Below are positions 9,696-18,517 of a stretch of DNA of 64,000 bases, in pieces. Positions within the stretch are counted from its first letter, which is position 1; every line of letters starts with the position of its first letter. Source of the stretch: Opitutales bacterium (GTDB lineage: Bacteria > Verrucomicrobiota > Verrucomicrobiia > Opitutales > JAJFLR01); contig JAJFLR010000028.1 of the NCBI GenBank assembly GCA_021772565.1, positions 1 through 64,000 on the forward strand, read 5' to 3'. The notes under the pieces are model-generated. The model did no database searches, was not told the origin of the DNA, and saw only the letters and a list, made by a program, of their open reading frames with translations. The position numbers and the translations under genes are program-made.

Positions 9696-9965
9696 TTAAG
9701 TGCTCTGATTGATTTCCTTTTTGAGTGCATCAGATAAATACATTTTCATTAAAGACTGATAGGGAATATCCTTCTTATTAGCTATGATTTTATATTGCTC
9801 CAGCATTGCTTCAGGTAATCTGATCGATATCGATTTTAACGAAGGCTTAAGGTTAGGAAAAGATACTGGCTCAGATTTAGACCAATCTATGTACTCTGCA
9901 GTATCGTTTTCATTCCAGAATTTTCTTTCATCGTCCTCGCTTTTAAATTTTGGTATTTTCTTCAT
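9696..9965 (-). CDS. RHH/CopG-like antitoxin (BrnA-type partner)
   Basis: SISIRLPEAMLEQYKIIANKKDIPYQSLMKMYLSDALKKEI; overlaps the brnT-like gene. Confidence 0.8.
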   Translation of the reverse strand: MKKIPKFKSEDDERKFWNENDTAEYIDWSKSEPVSFPNLKPSLKSISIRLPEAMLEQYKIIANKKDIPYQSLMKMYLSDALKKEINQST

Positions 9966-10338
9966 AAGTTCTCCTTTCTTTTCGACTCATATCTCTCGCA
10001 GATATTATCCTGATTTTATTCACTGTAGGATGATGAATACCTCGAAGCTTGCTTCGCGCACTCTGAAATTCTTTTTTTTCTTTAATGCCTCGTAGCTTGC
10101 TGCGAGGATCGTTACTATTTCTTTTGGTAAATACAATTTGAAGTTTTCTTAAAGTGTCTGTAATTCCTAAGACAAAATATCTTCTTTCCGCACTCGAGTG
10201 TTTTTCATCAAAATATAATAGCAATGGTTTATTAAAAAAGATTTCTTCTGCCTCAAGTTTTGTGACTTGGTGAGTGTCCCAGTTCTTTGCTTTATTTCCA
10301 TCATCCCAGTCAAAACCTACAAAATTCTCCAACGCCAT
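9943..10338 (-). CDS. brnT: BrnT-family toxin with an in-frame palindromic-repeat insertion
   Basis: N-terminal FVGFDWDDGNKAKNWDTHQV and C-terminal NKIRIISARDMSRKERRTYEE are BrnT-like; they are separated by SNDPRSKLRGIKEKKEFQSARSKLRGIHHPTV. Confidence 0.8.
   Translation of the reverse strand: MALENFVGFDWDDGNKAKNWDTHQVTKLEAEEIFFNKPLLLYFDEKHSSAERRYFVLGITDTLRKLQIVFTKRNSNDPRSKLRGIKEKKEFQSARSKLRGIHHPTVNKIRIISARDMSRKERRTYEENTKI
10025..10120. repeat. Palindromic repeats inserted inside brnT
   Basis: CTCGAAGCTTGCTTCGCG (about 10041) and CCTCGTAGCTTGCTGCGAGG (10088-10107), which together encode the duplicated RSKLRGI peptides. Confidence 0.75.
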
Positions 10339-10516
10339 TTGTATATTAAGGTAATATACAATTGTGAATTGTCAAGTTATAATACTTTTCCAAACAAATT
10401 GGTTGTAGAAATTGCAATTGGACTGTGTGAGAAATAACCATGTTTGGATAAGACTAATGATTTTTCGATTAGAATTATCATTCATATTTTAGGGCGAAAA
10501 CATTTTTAACCAGAAA

Positions 10517-10736
10517 AGAAAGACTAAAGGGGTCAAACGCAAAATATAAATGTTATTAGAAAAACTAAAGGGGTCAAACGCAAAATATAAATGTTATTGG
10601 TTATAAATAAGATTACTGACTCAAATAGTTTTAGATATGGAAATTGATTTTAGGTAATTCTTGAATTTCATTTTTGCTAATCGATGCGAGAGATATTGTC
10701 TATGTTTATATTTTGCGTTTGCCTTCTTTAGTCTTT
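10517..10736. repeat. MITE-like element with about 34-bp TIRs, GTCAAACGCAAAATATAAAT family; left end tandemly duplicated
   Basis: Left AGAAAGACTAAAGGGGTCAAACGCAAAATATAAA versus reverse complement of right AGAAAGACTAAAGAAGGCAAACGCAAAATATAAA; the left end repeats with 41-bp period (10523 and 10564). Confidence 0.8.
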
Positions 10737-10876
10737 CTTTGCGTCTTTTTGCAAAAACCGCGACTGAACACAGAATCCGTTGAAACAACTTGATAGAGGG
10801 TATTGTTATCAGGATCGATGCTATCACCTCCTCATTAGCACAGCGGGTTAGAATTAATTAATGATCTGAAGACACT

Positions 10877-11890
10877 TTACAGCGCTCGGGCAAACATTGC
10901 CCAAAACATTACTCTGACATGAGATTCAGCAACAATATCAAACTCTTTCTCTCTACCCTTTCGATATTTTTTTGCCAGTTGCTTATGTGCGAAATCAATT
11001 ATTTGATTTGAATAACCCTGATACCATGCAAACGGGGTGTCGCCCTTTAAATGTGTAGAGAAATCTGCCAATGGAAAACCTTGGTGTATAAAATTCTGGA
11101 CATCGGCGACATAGGTTTGGACAAATTTCACATCCTCTTTATAGCCCAAATTGCTGTGCCCTGTAACCATTACATCCCAGTCCATGCGCATTAATGTATC
11201 AATATCATTTTTATACGCTATCGCATCCTCTACGTTAGCGAAACTTCTGAATTCCAATGAACCAGGGTGAACTAAGTCGATCGCATGTAATATTTTATGT
11301 TTACCATCTTTAATTAAAAATGCGGTATTATCTGGTGTATGACCGTTAAAATTACTGAAAACTTCAAGATTGTGACCTTCAAAATACAACTCGTCTAAAA
11401 CGATTTTTGTTACAGGCGCAGGCATATTCACTTTGTGAGAAATCAACGAGTTTCTAACTTCTTCAGTCGCATAAATATTGATGTCTTTGTTTTCAAGCTC
11501 TTTTAAAATGACACTTGAATCCCCGATATGATCTGCGTGAGCATGGGAGTAAACAATTGCGCTAAGCGGTTTATCTGTAATCGATTTTATCGCTTGTATA
11601 AGTCGTTTGCCAACTCCGTAAGGTGCATCAATAAGCAAGACACTTTCTTTACCTACAAGCACGGTTACGTTGTAATCTGATAATGAAACCCAATAAACAT
11701 TTTCGCTCAATCGTTGAATCTCGTATGCCTTTTTAAAACGTTCAAGGTGTCCACCTTCAACCCTTTGTAAGTTAACTGCAATTTCAGTCGGCGAAGCGGG
11801 TTTATAAATGAATTCAGTGGCTTGTGCTTTCGCTGATAAGGACAGAACAACTGCCATCAGTAATGCACTACTGCTTTTAATTATTTTCAT
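10877..11890 (-). CDS. Secreted/periplasmic metallo-beta-lactamase-fold hydrolase
   Basis: HAHADHIGD zinc motif, N-terminal signal peptide, further conserved GHTPDN and TGHSN segments. Confidence 0.88.
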   Translation of the reverse strand: MKIIKSSSALLMAVVLSLSAKAQATEFIYKPASPTEIAVNLQRVEGGHLERFKKAYEIQRLSENVYWVSLSDYNVTVLVGKESVLLIDAPYGVGKRLIQAIKSITDKPLSAIVYSHAHADHIGDSSVILKELENKDINIYATEEVRNSLISHKVNMPAPVTKIVLDELYFEGHNLEVFSNFNGHTPDNTAFLIKDGKHKILHAIDLVHPGSLEFRSFANVEDAIAYKNDIDTLMRMDWDVMVTGHSNLGYKEDVKFVQTYVADVQNFIHQGFPLADFSTHLKGDTPFAWYQGYSNQIIDFAHKQLAKKYRKGREKEFDIVAESHVRVMFWAMFARAL

Positions 11891-12154
11891 AGCTTTCTCC
11901 AGTTTGACTCGGTTATTTAGTTATCCGTAATTTTCCCAAAAAGCACAAGGTATAATTTCATGTTTGTTGTCGATGGCCAAAATTTGACGTAATCCTCAAA
12001 AGTCGAGGATAGCCACGTTGACTACTCCGACTGGTTCGAAATTAGTTTTCATGGTGTTCTATCAATATGTCATCAGTTTCATCTGATATATTAATTCTGT
12101 AAATTTGATCTAGTTTGGGTTTTAGATTCCGAGAAAACTTCTTCCAGATTTTCT

Positions 12155-12449
12155 TATAGCATCTGCCATAAGAAATTGGTAGATGTCGTTTTCAACTCGG
12201 TACTGAAATAGATAGGATGTTACGTTTGGTTGTATATTAAAATACGTTTAGCATTTCGAAAAAGTTCTGTCTGTATCGAGGCTAAAAAAGTCATGGATCG
12301 CCACGTCGCGCTGCGCCTCGCGATGACAAAGTAAAAACCTAATTGTCATTGCGAGCTCTGCAAAAGCAGAGTGTGGCAATCTATCTGACTAACGTCTATT
12401 GATTGCAAACACTGACTTATTTCGGAAATTTATTATGGCAGATGCTATA
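12155..12449. repeat. MITE-like element, family 'TATAGC(G/A)(A/T)(T/C)TGCCATAA'
   Basis: TIRs TATAGCATCTGCCATAA and TTATGGCAGATGCTATA; internal TCATGGATCGCCACG...CTCGCGATGACAA and TTGTCATTGCGAGC as in 241-493. Confidence 0.8.
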
Positions 12450-12641
12450 TGCTCATATCCGCAATTCTCAATTAGGATCTTCGTGTTCTCTGTGGTAGAG
12501 ATTTCAACTATGGTGATTACCAATAGACAATAGCAAATAGCCGAGTGTTTTTTAATCCTATCGATGACAAATATTAAAAATCTTTTCCCTCTGTGGTTCT
12601 CTGTGATCTCTGTGGTAGAGATTAAATCGATAGCGATTGAG

Positions 12642-14138
12642 TTACCTTAAGTTATCGTCACGGTAGGTATAAAACACTGGTGAGCGATATTTTTTTGTCG
12701 AATTTTTAAACTCTGCCAATAATTCTTTTGGTATTGCCAAACGGTATTTAACCAAATCGGTAATTCTCTCAAATGAAGTAATGGTCACTAAAATATTAGG
12801 CTCTTTGGCAAAGGGGAATGCTCTGATGAATACTTGTTCGACGCCGGCTTCGTGGCTGTTGATCGCCATTAATTCTCCATCCTTTTTTTCTGCCAGGTAG
12901 GCGTAGTGTGGATGTGGGCCGTTATCGATCAAAAGATTTCGGCGCTCGGCAACTTCTGATGGTGCTAATATTCCTACGCCAAAACTGCTAACGGCAAAAT
13001 CTTCCTGTTGTACCAATAACGATATTGGCAAGTTACCAATGAGTAGTTGAAAATTATTTTTCAGTTTAATGTTGAGCTCTATATAATTTTTATCGGCGAA
13101 CGTTACCTTTCTATTCTTATTCCAATTATAATTTGTCAGCGGTTTAACTTTGTTGAATTCTACAGATTCAGATTCAAACAAAAATGAGACATCGAAAATT
13201 TTTCGATTGGTGTAAGAATATTTTCCAGGCTCAATAAAATCAGATAAGCAGACCGGGTTTTCTTTGTAATCTTTTAATGTTTCCGGCATTACCAACTCAT
13301 CGTATATTTTTACCTTGGCAAAACCGCGTGCCAGCTTTTTGCGTGATTCTTGTGTTGAGAAACCAGGGTCTGTATCGATGACTTCAAAAGGTAGATCGGC
13401 AATTGTAGAAATTTTTGTACGCAATCGATCCATATCCATCTTTGCTTTATCGCTTTTCCACTGCACTGCATCGGTAACAAATTCGATGGGTAAATCATTT
13501 ACCTCAGCTGTTATTTTATAATAAAGATCTTTGGGAAATTCAAACCAGGAATGATAAATTTCCCCTGCCCGATCGACAGCATTGAGTTCCCACAAGCCGG
13601 GTGCCAAACAGTTATTAATTATCCCAATGCGTAACGGCTTAAAAGATGGATTGGCTTCAAATTTGTAGTCACCCAATAAATTCCACGGTGCAGTCTCTTC
13701 AAAGTCACTTTCAAAATGCGCAATGTCGTCACCTTTATTACCTTTAGGTAACATGAGACCATTACGAGCGTATTCAGCCATACGCAGATTAAAGGCATCG
13801 AATTCATCCGGTTGGTTTTTCAGGTTGTAATGTAAACGCGGCACCAGTTGATCGATCGGCACATTTATTAATTCTACGTTATGCTTTTGGTCATCACTTT
13901 TAAATTTAACCTTGGCGACATAATCTTTTTCAATTGCCAAATCGATCTTGTTAACTTTCTCGAGCCAATGTGCCTGCCGAAGTATGCTTTGTGTTGAGGA
14001 GGTATACAAATTACCCTCTTCAGTACGATCTTCCAGAGATGGACGCACATCAATCTCGACTACTTGTGTTTTCTTACACGCCGTTGAAAACAGTGCAGCA
14101 CAAATGAGTATTATAAAATACCTTTTTAATTTCATCAT
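12642..14138 (-). CDS. Uncharacterised lipoprotein
   Basis: Signal and lipobox ILICAALFSTACKK; 498 aa; divergent from the FG-GAP gene at 14240. Confidence 0.75.
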   Translation of the reverse strand: MMKLKRYFIILICAALFSTACKKTQVVEIDVRPSLEDRTEEGNLYTSSTQSILRQAHWLEKVNKIDLAIEKDYVAKVKFKSDDQKHNVELINVPIDQLVPRLHYNLKNQPDEFDAFNLRMAEYARNGLMLPKGNKGDDIAHFESDFEETAPWNLLGDYKFEANPSFKPLRIGIINNCLAPGLWELNAVDRAGEIYHSWFEFPKDLYYKITAEVNDLPIEFVTDAVQWKSDKAKMDMDRLRTKISTIADLPFEVIDTDPGFSTQESRKKLARGFAKVKIYDELVMPETLKDYKENPVCLSDFIEPGKYSYTNRKIFDVSFLFESESVEFNKVKPLTNYNWNKNRKVTFADKNYIELNIKLKNNFQLLIGNLPISLLVQQEDFAVSSFGVGILAPSEVAERRNLLIDNGPHPHYAYLAEKKDGELMAINSHEAGVEQVFIRAFPFAKEPNILVTITSFERITDLVKYRLAIPKELLAEFKNSTKKYRSPVFYTYRDDNLR

Positions 14139-14239
14139 CTTGTTGTTTTTATTTTAAATCAAAAAAGCCGATTTAAAAATTTGACCTTTAATTATGAAAT
14201 ATTTAACTTATATGCAACGAAAAATAGTAAAACACAACA

Positions 14240-16927
14240 ATGCTAGCTAGATTCAAAAAATTGTTTCTATGGCTATCTGTATTGATAGCTGTAATTATGG
14301 GACTTCATCTTTCCTTGTCCTACTATGTCTACAATCATTATCTGAAGAATACGGAGCTTTCATTTTCTGAAGCAAATTTGGAAGCGGATGATGAATATCC
14401 TTCAAAATCTGAAAAGGTTACCAAATTGGATATCAAGCCGATGAAGGAAGTAGACATCTTTGATGAAGAGGCGATGAGCTGGACCTCACCCTTCGGCTTA
14501 CTCTATCATTCAGGTTTGGTCGTTTTCGATGCCAATAATGATAATTTACCCGACGTCTACTTTTGTCAGGATGGTCAAAATTATACCCGGCCAACAGATG
14601 AAGATGCAGTACTTCACGAAGAGCCGTATTATCAGCATAACGGACTCTATTTACATCAGGGAAATGACGCTGATGGAGTTCCTGTTTATAAACAAATCAG
14701 TGAACTGGTGAAAGCCAATGATACGTATGTAAAAGAAGAATTGCTGGTGGAAAATTATATGTTTCCAAGAGAAAAAGCATCTGATGATCCAAATAAAAAA
14801 GGTCGGCAGGCTACGGCGGTCGCAACCGCAGATTTTAATGGTGACGGAAGAATGGATCTATTAGTTGGCAATGGTTTACCAGGATCGTGGTGGACAGCTC
14901 CTGAGACTCAGCAAATTCTGCAACGTTACATTTCACCTATCGGCAGAGAATCAAGACGCGACAAACAACCAATTGCCGGACTCATCGTCTATTTTTTAGA
15001 ATACGTCGCACGCGATAATACTTTTGACAAAAGAAAAAGTAGCAGAGGCGAAGAGTTTTTCGGCGCAAATTCTTTGTTCCTCAACATGGGAGATAAAGAC
15101 AATGATGGTATTCCTGAATGGCAAGATTTCAGCCGAAAAGCCGGCATTGAAGGTCAACGCAGTACCTACGGTTTTTCTATCGCTGATGTAGATTTGGATG
15201 GTGATTTAGATATTTTTGCTATAAATAGTATGGACTGGGATTTTTGGCCAAGTGGTTCGCAAGCTTGGGCCGGCGCGGCCAACCAACTCTACATCAATCA
15301 AATTGTCGAAACCGGCAAATTGACATTTATCGAAAAATCTAAAGAGATGAATTTGGATGGTGTCTACGATGAAGATAATCCGAGAGATCATCATTATAAA
15401 ATGAGAAAACTGCCAATATTGCCCGACGTCTATTCAATGTTGTTCAGTAAATTTATCCCCTTTTATTTCGATCAACTGACTATCAATGGTCAGACAGCTG
15501 AATCAGCACAAATTTCCTGGTCGGCTCTTTGGCAAGACGTAAACGAAGATGGTTATCCTGATCTTTGGGTAGCAAATGATTTTTCAAAATTAGAATTGTA
15601 TATAAATCAAGAGGGAAAGTTTTTTAAAGAGATCGATCACGCCAGATCGAATGTAATTGGCAACTGGATGGGGATTACGGCAGCAGATTACAATGGAGAT
15701 TTAAAAGAAGATATTTTTATTATCAACTCCGGAGCTGCTGCTGTACAACACTCATTTGTCGATCCGGATCCTGCAACATTATTTGAACCGACTGTCATGG
15801 ATAGTGGATTTACATCTTACGTAACCAAAGGTTATTTTGATTCGCGCCATGTTCTTATATCAGGCAATGATATCACTAAAGCGGGGCAAACAAAAGTCCA
15901 TCACTCAACAGTTCTTCCACCCGATGGCTATTTTCCTGGAAATTTTCGTAAAGTTAACCTCGGAGTTGAAAATCCAATTGAATACGATAGACATAGTATT
16001 GATCCTTTAGAGTTTGCCTGGGGCGTGGTGAATTTTGATATGCAAAACGATGGACGACCCGATATTTATTTTGTTGGCAATATGATTGGGCGTGCCGGTG
16101 GATTATTTAGTTTTGGAACGACTGGGCCTGGTAGATTATTGATCAACCTATTTGATTCTACAAACGAATTTGAATTTGCCGACTTAACTGTTGAACATCA
16201 TCTGCTCAATATCGAAGAAATAAAATATGATCGTCTCGAAACTGATAATTATGTTTATCGCAAATCTCCTCTACAAAACTGGAACAAGCGGGATGAAGTC
16301 TACAGCTATGATCGATCAGTCTGGTCATCATTAGGACGCGGATTGCAAGAAAATATTCTCAATCAAAATATGATACAAGCCTCTGAAAATGCTCAAACTG
16401 CTATCAGCGCAGATTTGAACAATGACGGATTCGTCGATTTAATCATTCGCAATGAAGGGGGTTATGATTCGAGAAAATCAAATGCAAAAAATTTAAAGTA
16501 TAGAAAACCAAACGGAGAAACAGCAGTGCTTCCACCACCGGATCATAACTATCCTGTCTTAACAAATTACGAGCCAGGCCGAGTTCGCGTTTTTCTCAAT
16601 CAATACAAAGAAAATAACTGGATAAAAATTAAACTGAATGATGAAAAATTAAATAAATATAACCCAAATGCCATTGGAGCAAAAGTTGTGGTTAATAAAA
16701 AATATTTAACAATAATGCGGTCAACTCAAGGATCACATGTGGCAAATACATTTAGTGAAATCAATCTAGGGCTGGGAAAAGAAAAATTAGCACATATCAC
16801 TGTTACCTGGCCTGATAAAAAACAAACTGTATCTGATTTTGAGGTACCAAACTATGCAAACGGCACAATTATTGTATCGCGTCATGATAACAGTATAGAG
16901 TGGAAACCAAATAAATTGCGTAAATAA
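14240..16927 (+). CDS. CRTAC1-like FG-GAP/VCBS repeat protein with C-terminal ASPIC/UnbV domain
   Basis: Ca-binding-like repeats DFNGDGRMDLLVGNG, DVDLDGDLDIFAIN, DVNEDGYPDLWVAND, DLNNDGFVDLIIRN; C-terminal NAIGAKVVVNKKYLTIMRSTQGSHVANTFSEINLGLG. Confidence 0.88.
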   Translation: MLARFKKLFLWLSVLIAVIMGLHLSLSYYVYNHYLKNTELSFSEANLEADDEYPSKSEKVTKLDIKPMKEVDIFDEEAMSWTSPFGLLYHSGLVVFDANNDNLPDVYFCQDGQNYTRPTDEDAVLHEEPYYQHNGLYLHQGNDADGVPVYKQISELVKANDTYVKEELLVENYMFPREKASDDPNKKGRQATAVATADFNGDGRMDLLVGNGLPGSWWTAPETQQILQRYISPIGRESRRDKQPIAGLIVYFLEYVARDNTFDKRKSSRGEEFFGANSLFLNMGDKDNDGIPEWQDFSRKAGIEGQRSTYGFSIADVDLDGDLDIFAINSMDWDFWPSGSQAWAGAANQLYINQIVETGKLTFIEKSKEMNLDGVYDEDNPRDHHYKMRKLPILPDVYSMLFSKFIPFYFDQLTINGQTAESAQISWSALWQDVNEDGYPDLWVANDFSKLELYINQEGKFFKEIDHARSNVIGNWMGITAADYNGDLKEDIFIINSGAAAVQHSFVDPDPATLFEPTVMDSGFTSYVTKGYFDSRHVLISGNDITKAGQTKVHHSTVLPPDGYFPGNFRKVNLGVENPIEYDRHSIDPLEFAWGVVNFDMQNDGRPDIYFVGNMIGRAGGLFSFGTTGPGRLLINLFDSTNEFEFADLTVEHHLLNIEEIKYDRLETDNYVYRKSPLQNWNKRDEVYSYDRSVWSSLGRGLQENILNQNMIQASENAQTAISADLNNDGFVDLIIRNEGGYDSRKSNAKNLKYRKPNGETAVLPPPDHNYPVLTNYEPGRVRVFLNQYKENNWIKIKLNDEKLNKYNPNAIGAKVVVNKKYLTIMRSTQGSHVANTFSEINLGLGKEKLAHITVTWPDKKQTVSDFEVPNYANGTIIVSRHDNSIEWKPNKLRK

Positions 16928-17016
16928 TGTAATATATACTTGATGCTTTCATTATAATTTGATATGCATACATTTTACTTAAAACAATAAACAACAAATA
17001 GATATAGTAAAACAAC

Positions 17017-17259
17017 ATGAAAACAGAAGAAATAAAAACAACGATATTAAACATTATTCACGAAGCTACTAACATTCCAAAAAATGACATAAGTGAGAAC
17101 ACGTCATTTGTTGATGAGTTAGAAATTGATTCGTTAACCTTATTGGAAATTGCTGTGAGTGTAGATCAGGAGTATGGACTCAATCTGCCCGAAGATGAGA
17201 TGGTGAAAATGACCGACTTAAAAACTGCCACGCAAATGGTTTTGGCAAAAGTCGCCTAA
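17017..17259 (+). CDS. Acyl carrier protein
   Basis: 80 aa; phosphopantetheine site FVDELEIDSLTLLEI. Confidence 0.92.
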   Translation: MKTEEIKTTILNIIHEATNIPKNDISENTSFVDELEIDSLTLLEIAVSVDQEYGLNLPEDEMVKMTDLKTATQMVLAKVA

Positions 17260-17283
17260 TTTTTCGCATTAATCAAAAATTAA

Positions 17284-18513
17284 ATGCTGGAACAGGAAAA
17301 GGTAGTTGTAACCGGAATTGGCCTGGTAACTCCAGTCGGCATCGGTACGACTAATGCTTGGCAAAGTATATTAGCCTGCAAAAATGGTTTTGGAACTGTT
17401 CAATCATTTGATACATCAAAATATCGTGTGCATGTGGGTGCTGAAATAAATGATTTTAATTTTGCTGATCATTGTCCGGAATTGGCAAAAAATTATTACG
17501 GAAGAACCACTCAACTGGCAATCGTCGGTGCAAAACTCGCATTAGAAAATGCTGGCCTGCAAAATTCTGATTTAACTGATTTGCGTAAGGGAGTTGCCAT
17601 GGGCACTACTTCCGGTGAACCGAATCAAGTTGAGCGTTTTAATAATCATCGGATAGCTGAACAATGGGATCAATTAGGCGCTGAATATATGGATACCTAT
17701 CCGTGCCATTCTATACCGTCTAATGTTGCTAATACCTTTGGATTTCATGACCTTGCTCCGATTATGTTACCGGCAGCCTGTGCGGCTGGAAATTATGCCA
17801 TCGCACACGCCACCGATTGTATCCGTCGCAATGAAGCAGATATGATTCTCGCCGGTGGTGCAGATTCTTTTTCACGTATAACATATACCGGCTTTGCAAG
17901 ACTGATAGCAATCGCCCCTGAAATTTGTCGTCCGTTTGATAAAGAAAGAAAAGGTATGATCCCCGGTGAAGGCTCAGGATTTCTCGTTCTTGAATCATTA
18001 ACCAGCGCAAGAAAAAGAGGTGCCAACATCATTGCCGAAATTGCCGGTTATGGAACATCATGTGACGCACATCATATGACCGGAAGTCACCCTAAAGGCG
18101 ATGGAGCAATTCGTGCGATGAAACGCGCATTGAAAGATAGTAAACTAACAACTAGTGATGTTTCATATATTTGTGCGCACGGAACCGGAACAAAGAGTAA
18201 CGATGTAAACGAAACAATCGGCATAAAAAATTTATTTGGCGATAATGCAAAAGATGTCGCAATCAGTTCGATAAAATCTATGCTTGGACATACTATGGGT
18301 GCGGCATCGGCGATTGAAGCAGGAATTTGTGCACTGGCGATTAAAAACAATATCCTGCCCCCTACTGCAAATTATGAGACACCCGATCCAGCTTGTGATC
18401 TCGACTATATTCCCAATGCACCCCGTGAAGGAAAAGTTTCTGTAGCCATGAATAACGCTTATGCCTTTGGTGGTGCTAACGCTTCTGTAATTTTAAAAGA
18501 ATTCAATAACTAA
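17284..18513 (+). CDS. Beta-ketoacyl-ACP synthase (FabF-like / KS-alpha)
   Basis: PAACAAGNYA (Cys), CAHGTGTKSND (His), SIKSMLGHTMGAASA (His): triad intact. Confidence 0.93.
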   Translation: MLEQEKVVVTGIGLVTPVGIGTTNAWQSILACKNGFGTVQSFDTSKYRVHVGAEINDFNFADHCPELAKNYYGRTTQLAIVGAKLALENAGLQNSDLTDLRKGVAMGTTSGEPNQVERFNNHRIAEQWDQLGAEYMDTYPCHSIPSNVANTFGFHDLAPIMLPAACAAGNYAIAHATDCIRRNEADMILAGGADSFSRITYTGFARLIAIAPEICRPFDKERKGMIPGEGSGFLVLESLTSARKRGANIIAEIAGYGTSCDAHHMTGSHPKGDGAIRAMKRALKDSKLTTSDVSYICAHGTGTKSNDVNETIGIKNLFGDNAKDVAISSIKSMLGHTMGAASAIEAGICALAIKNNILPPTANYETPDPACDLDYIPNAPREGKVSVAMNNAYAFGGANASVILKEFNN

Positions 18514-18517
18514 TTGC

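Noticed and set aside
10517-10600. CRISPR-like tandem repeat
   Set aside because: Only two units, with no spacer diversity and no cas genes; better explained as a duplicated MITE end.
10621-10827. 68-aa minus-strand ORF
   Set aside because: Part of its sequence (RRKERLKKANAKYKHRQYLSH) is simply read-through of the MITE end at 10677-10736; no independent coding evidence.
17762-18350. Three minus-strand ORFs inside the KS gene
   Set aside because: Antisense shadows of the conserved KS reading frame.
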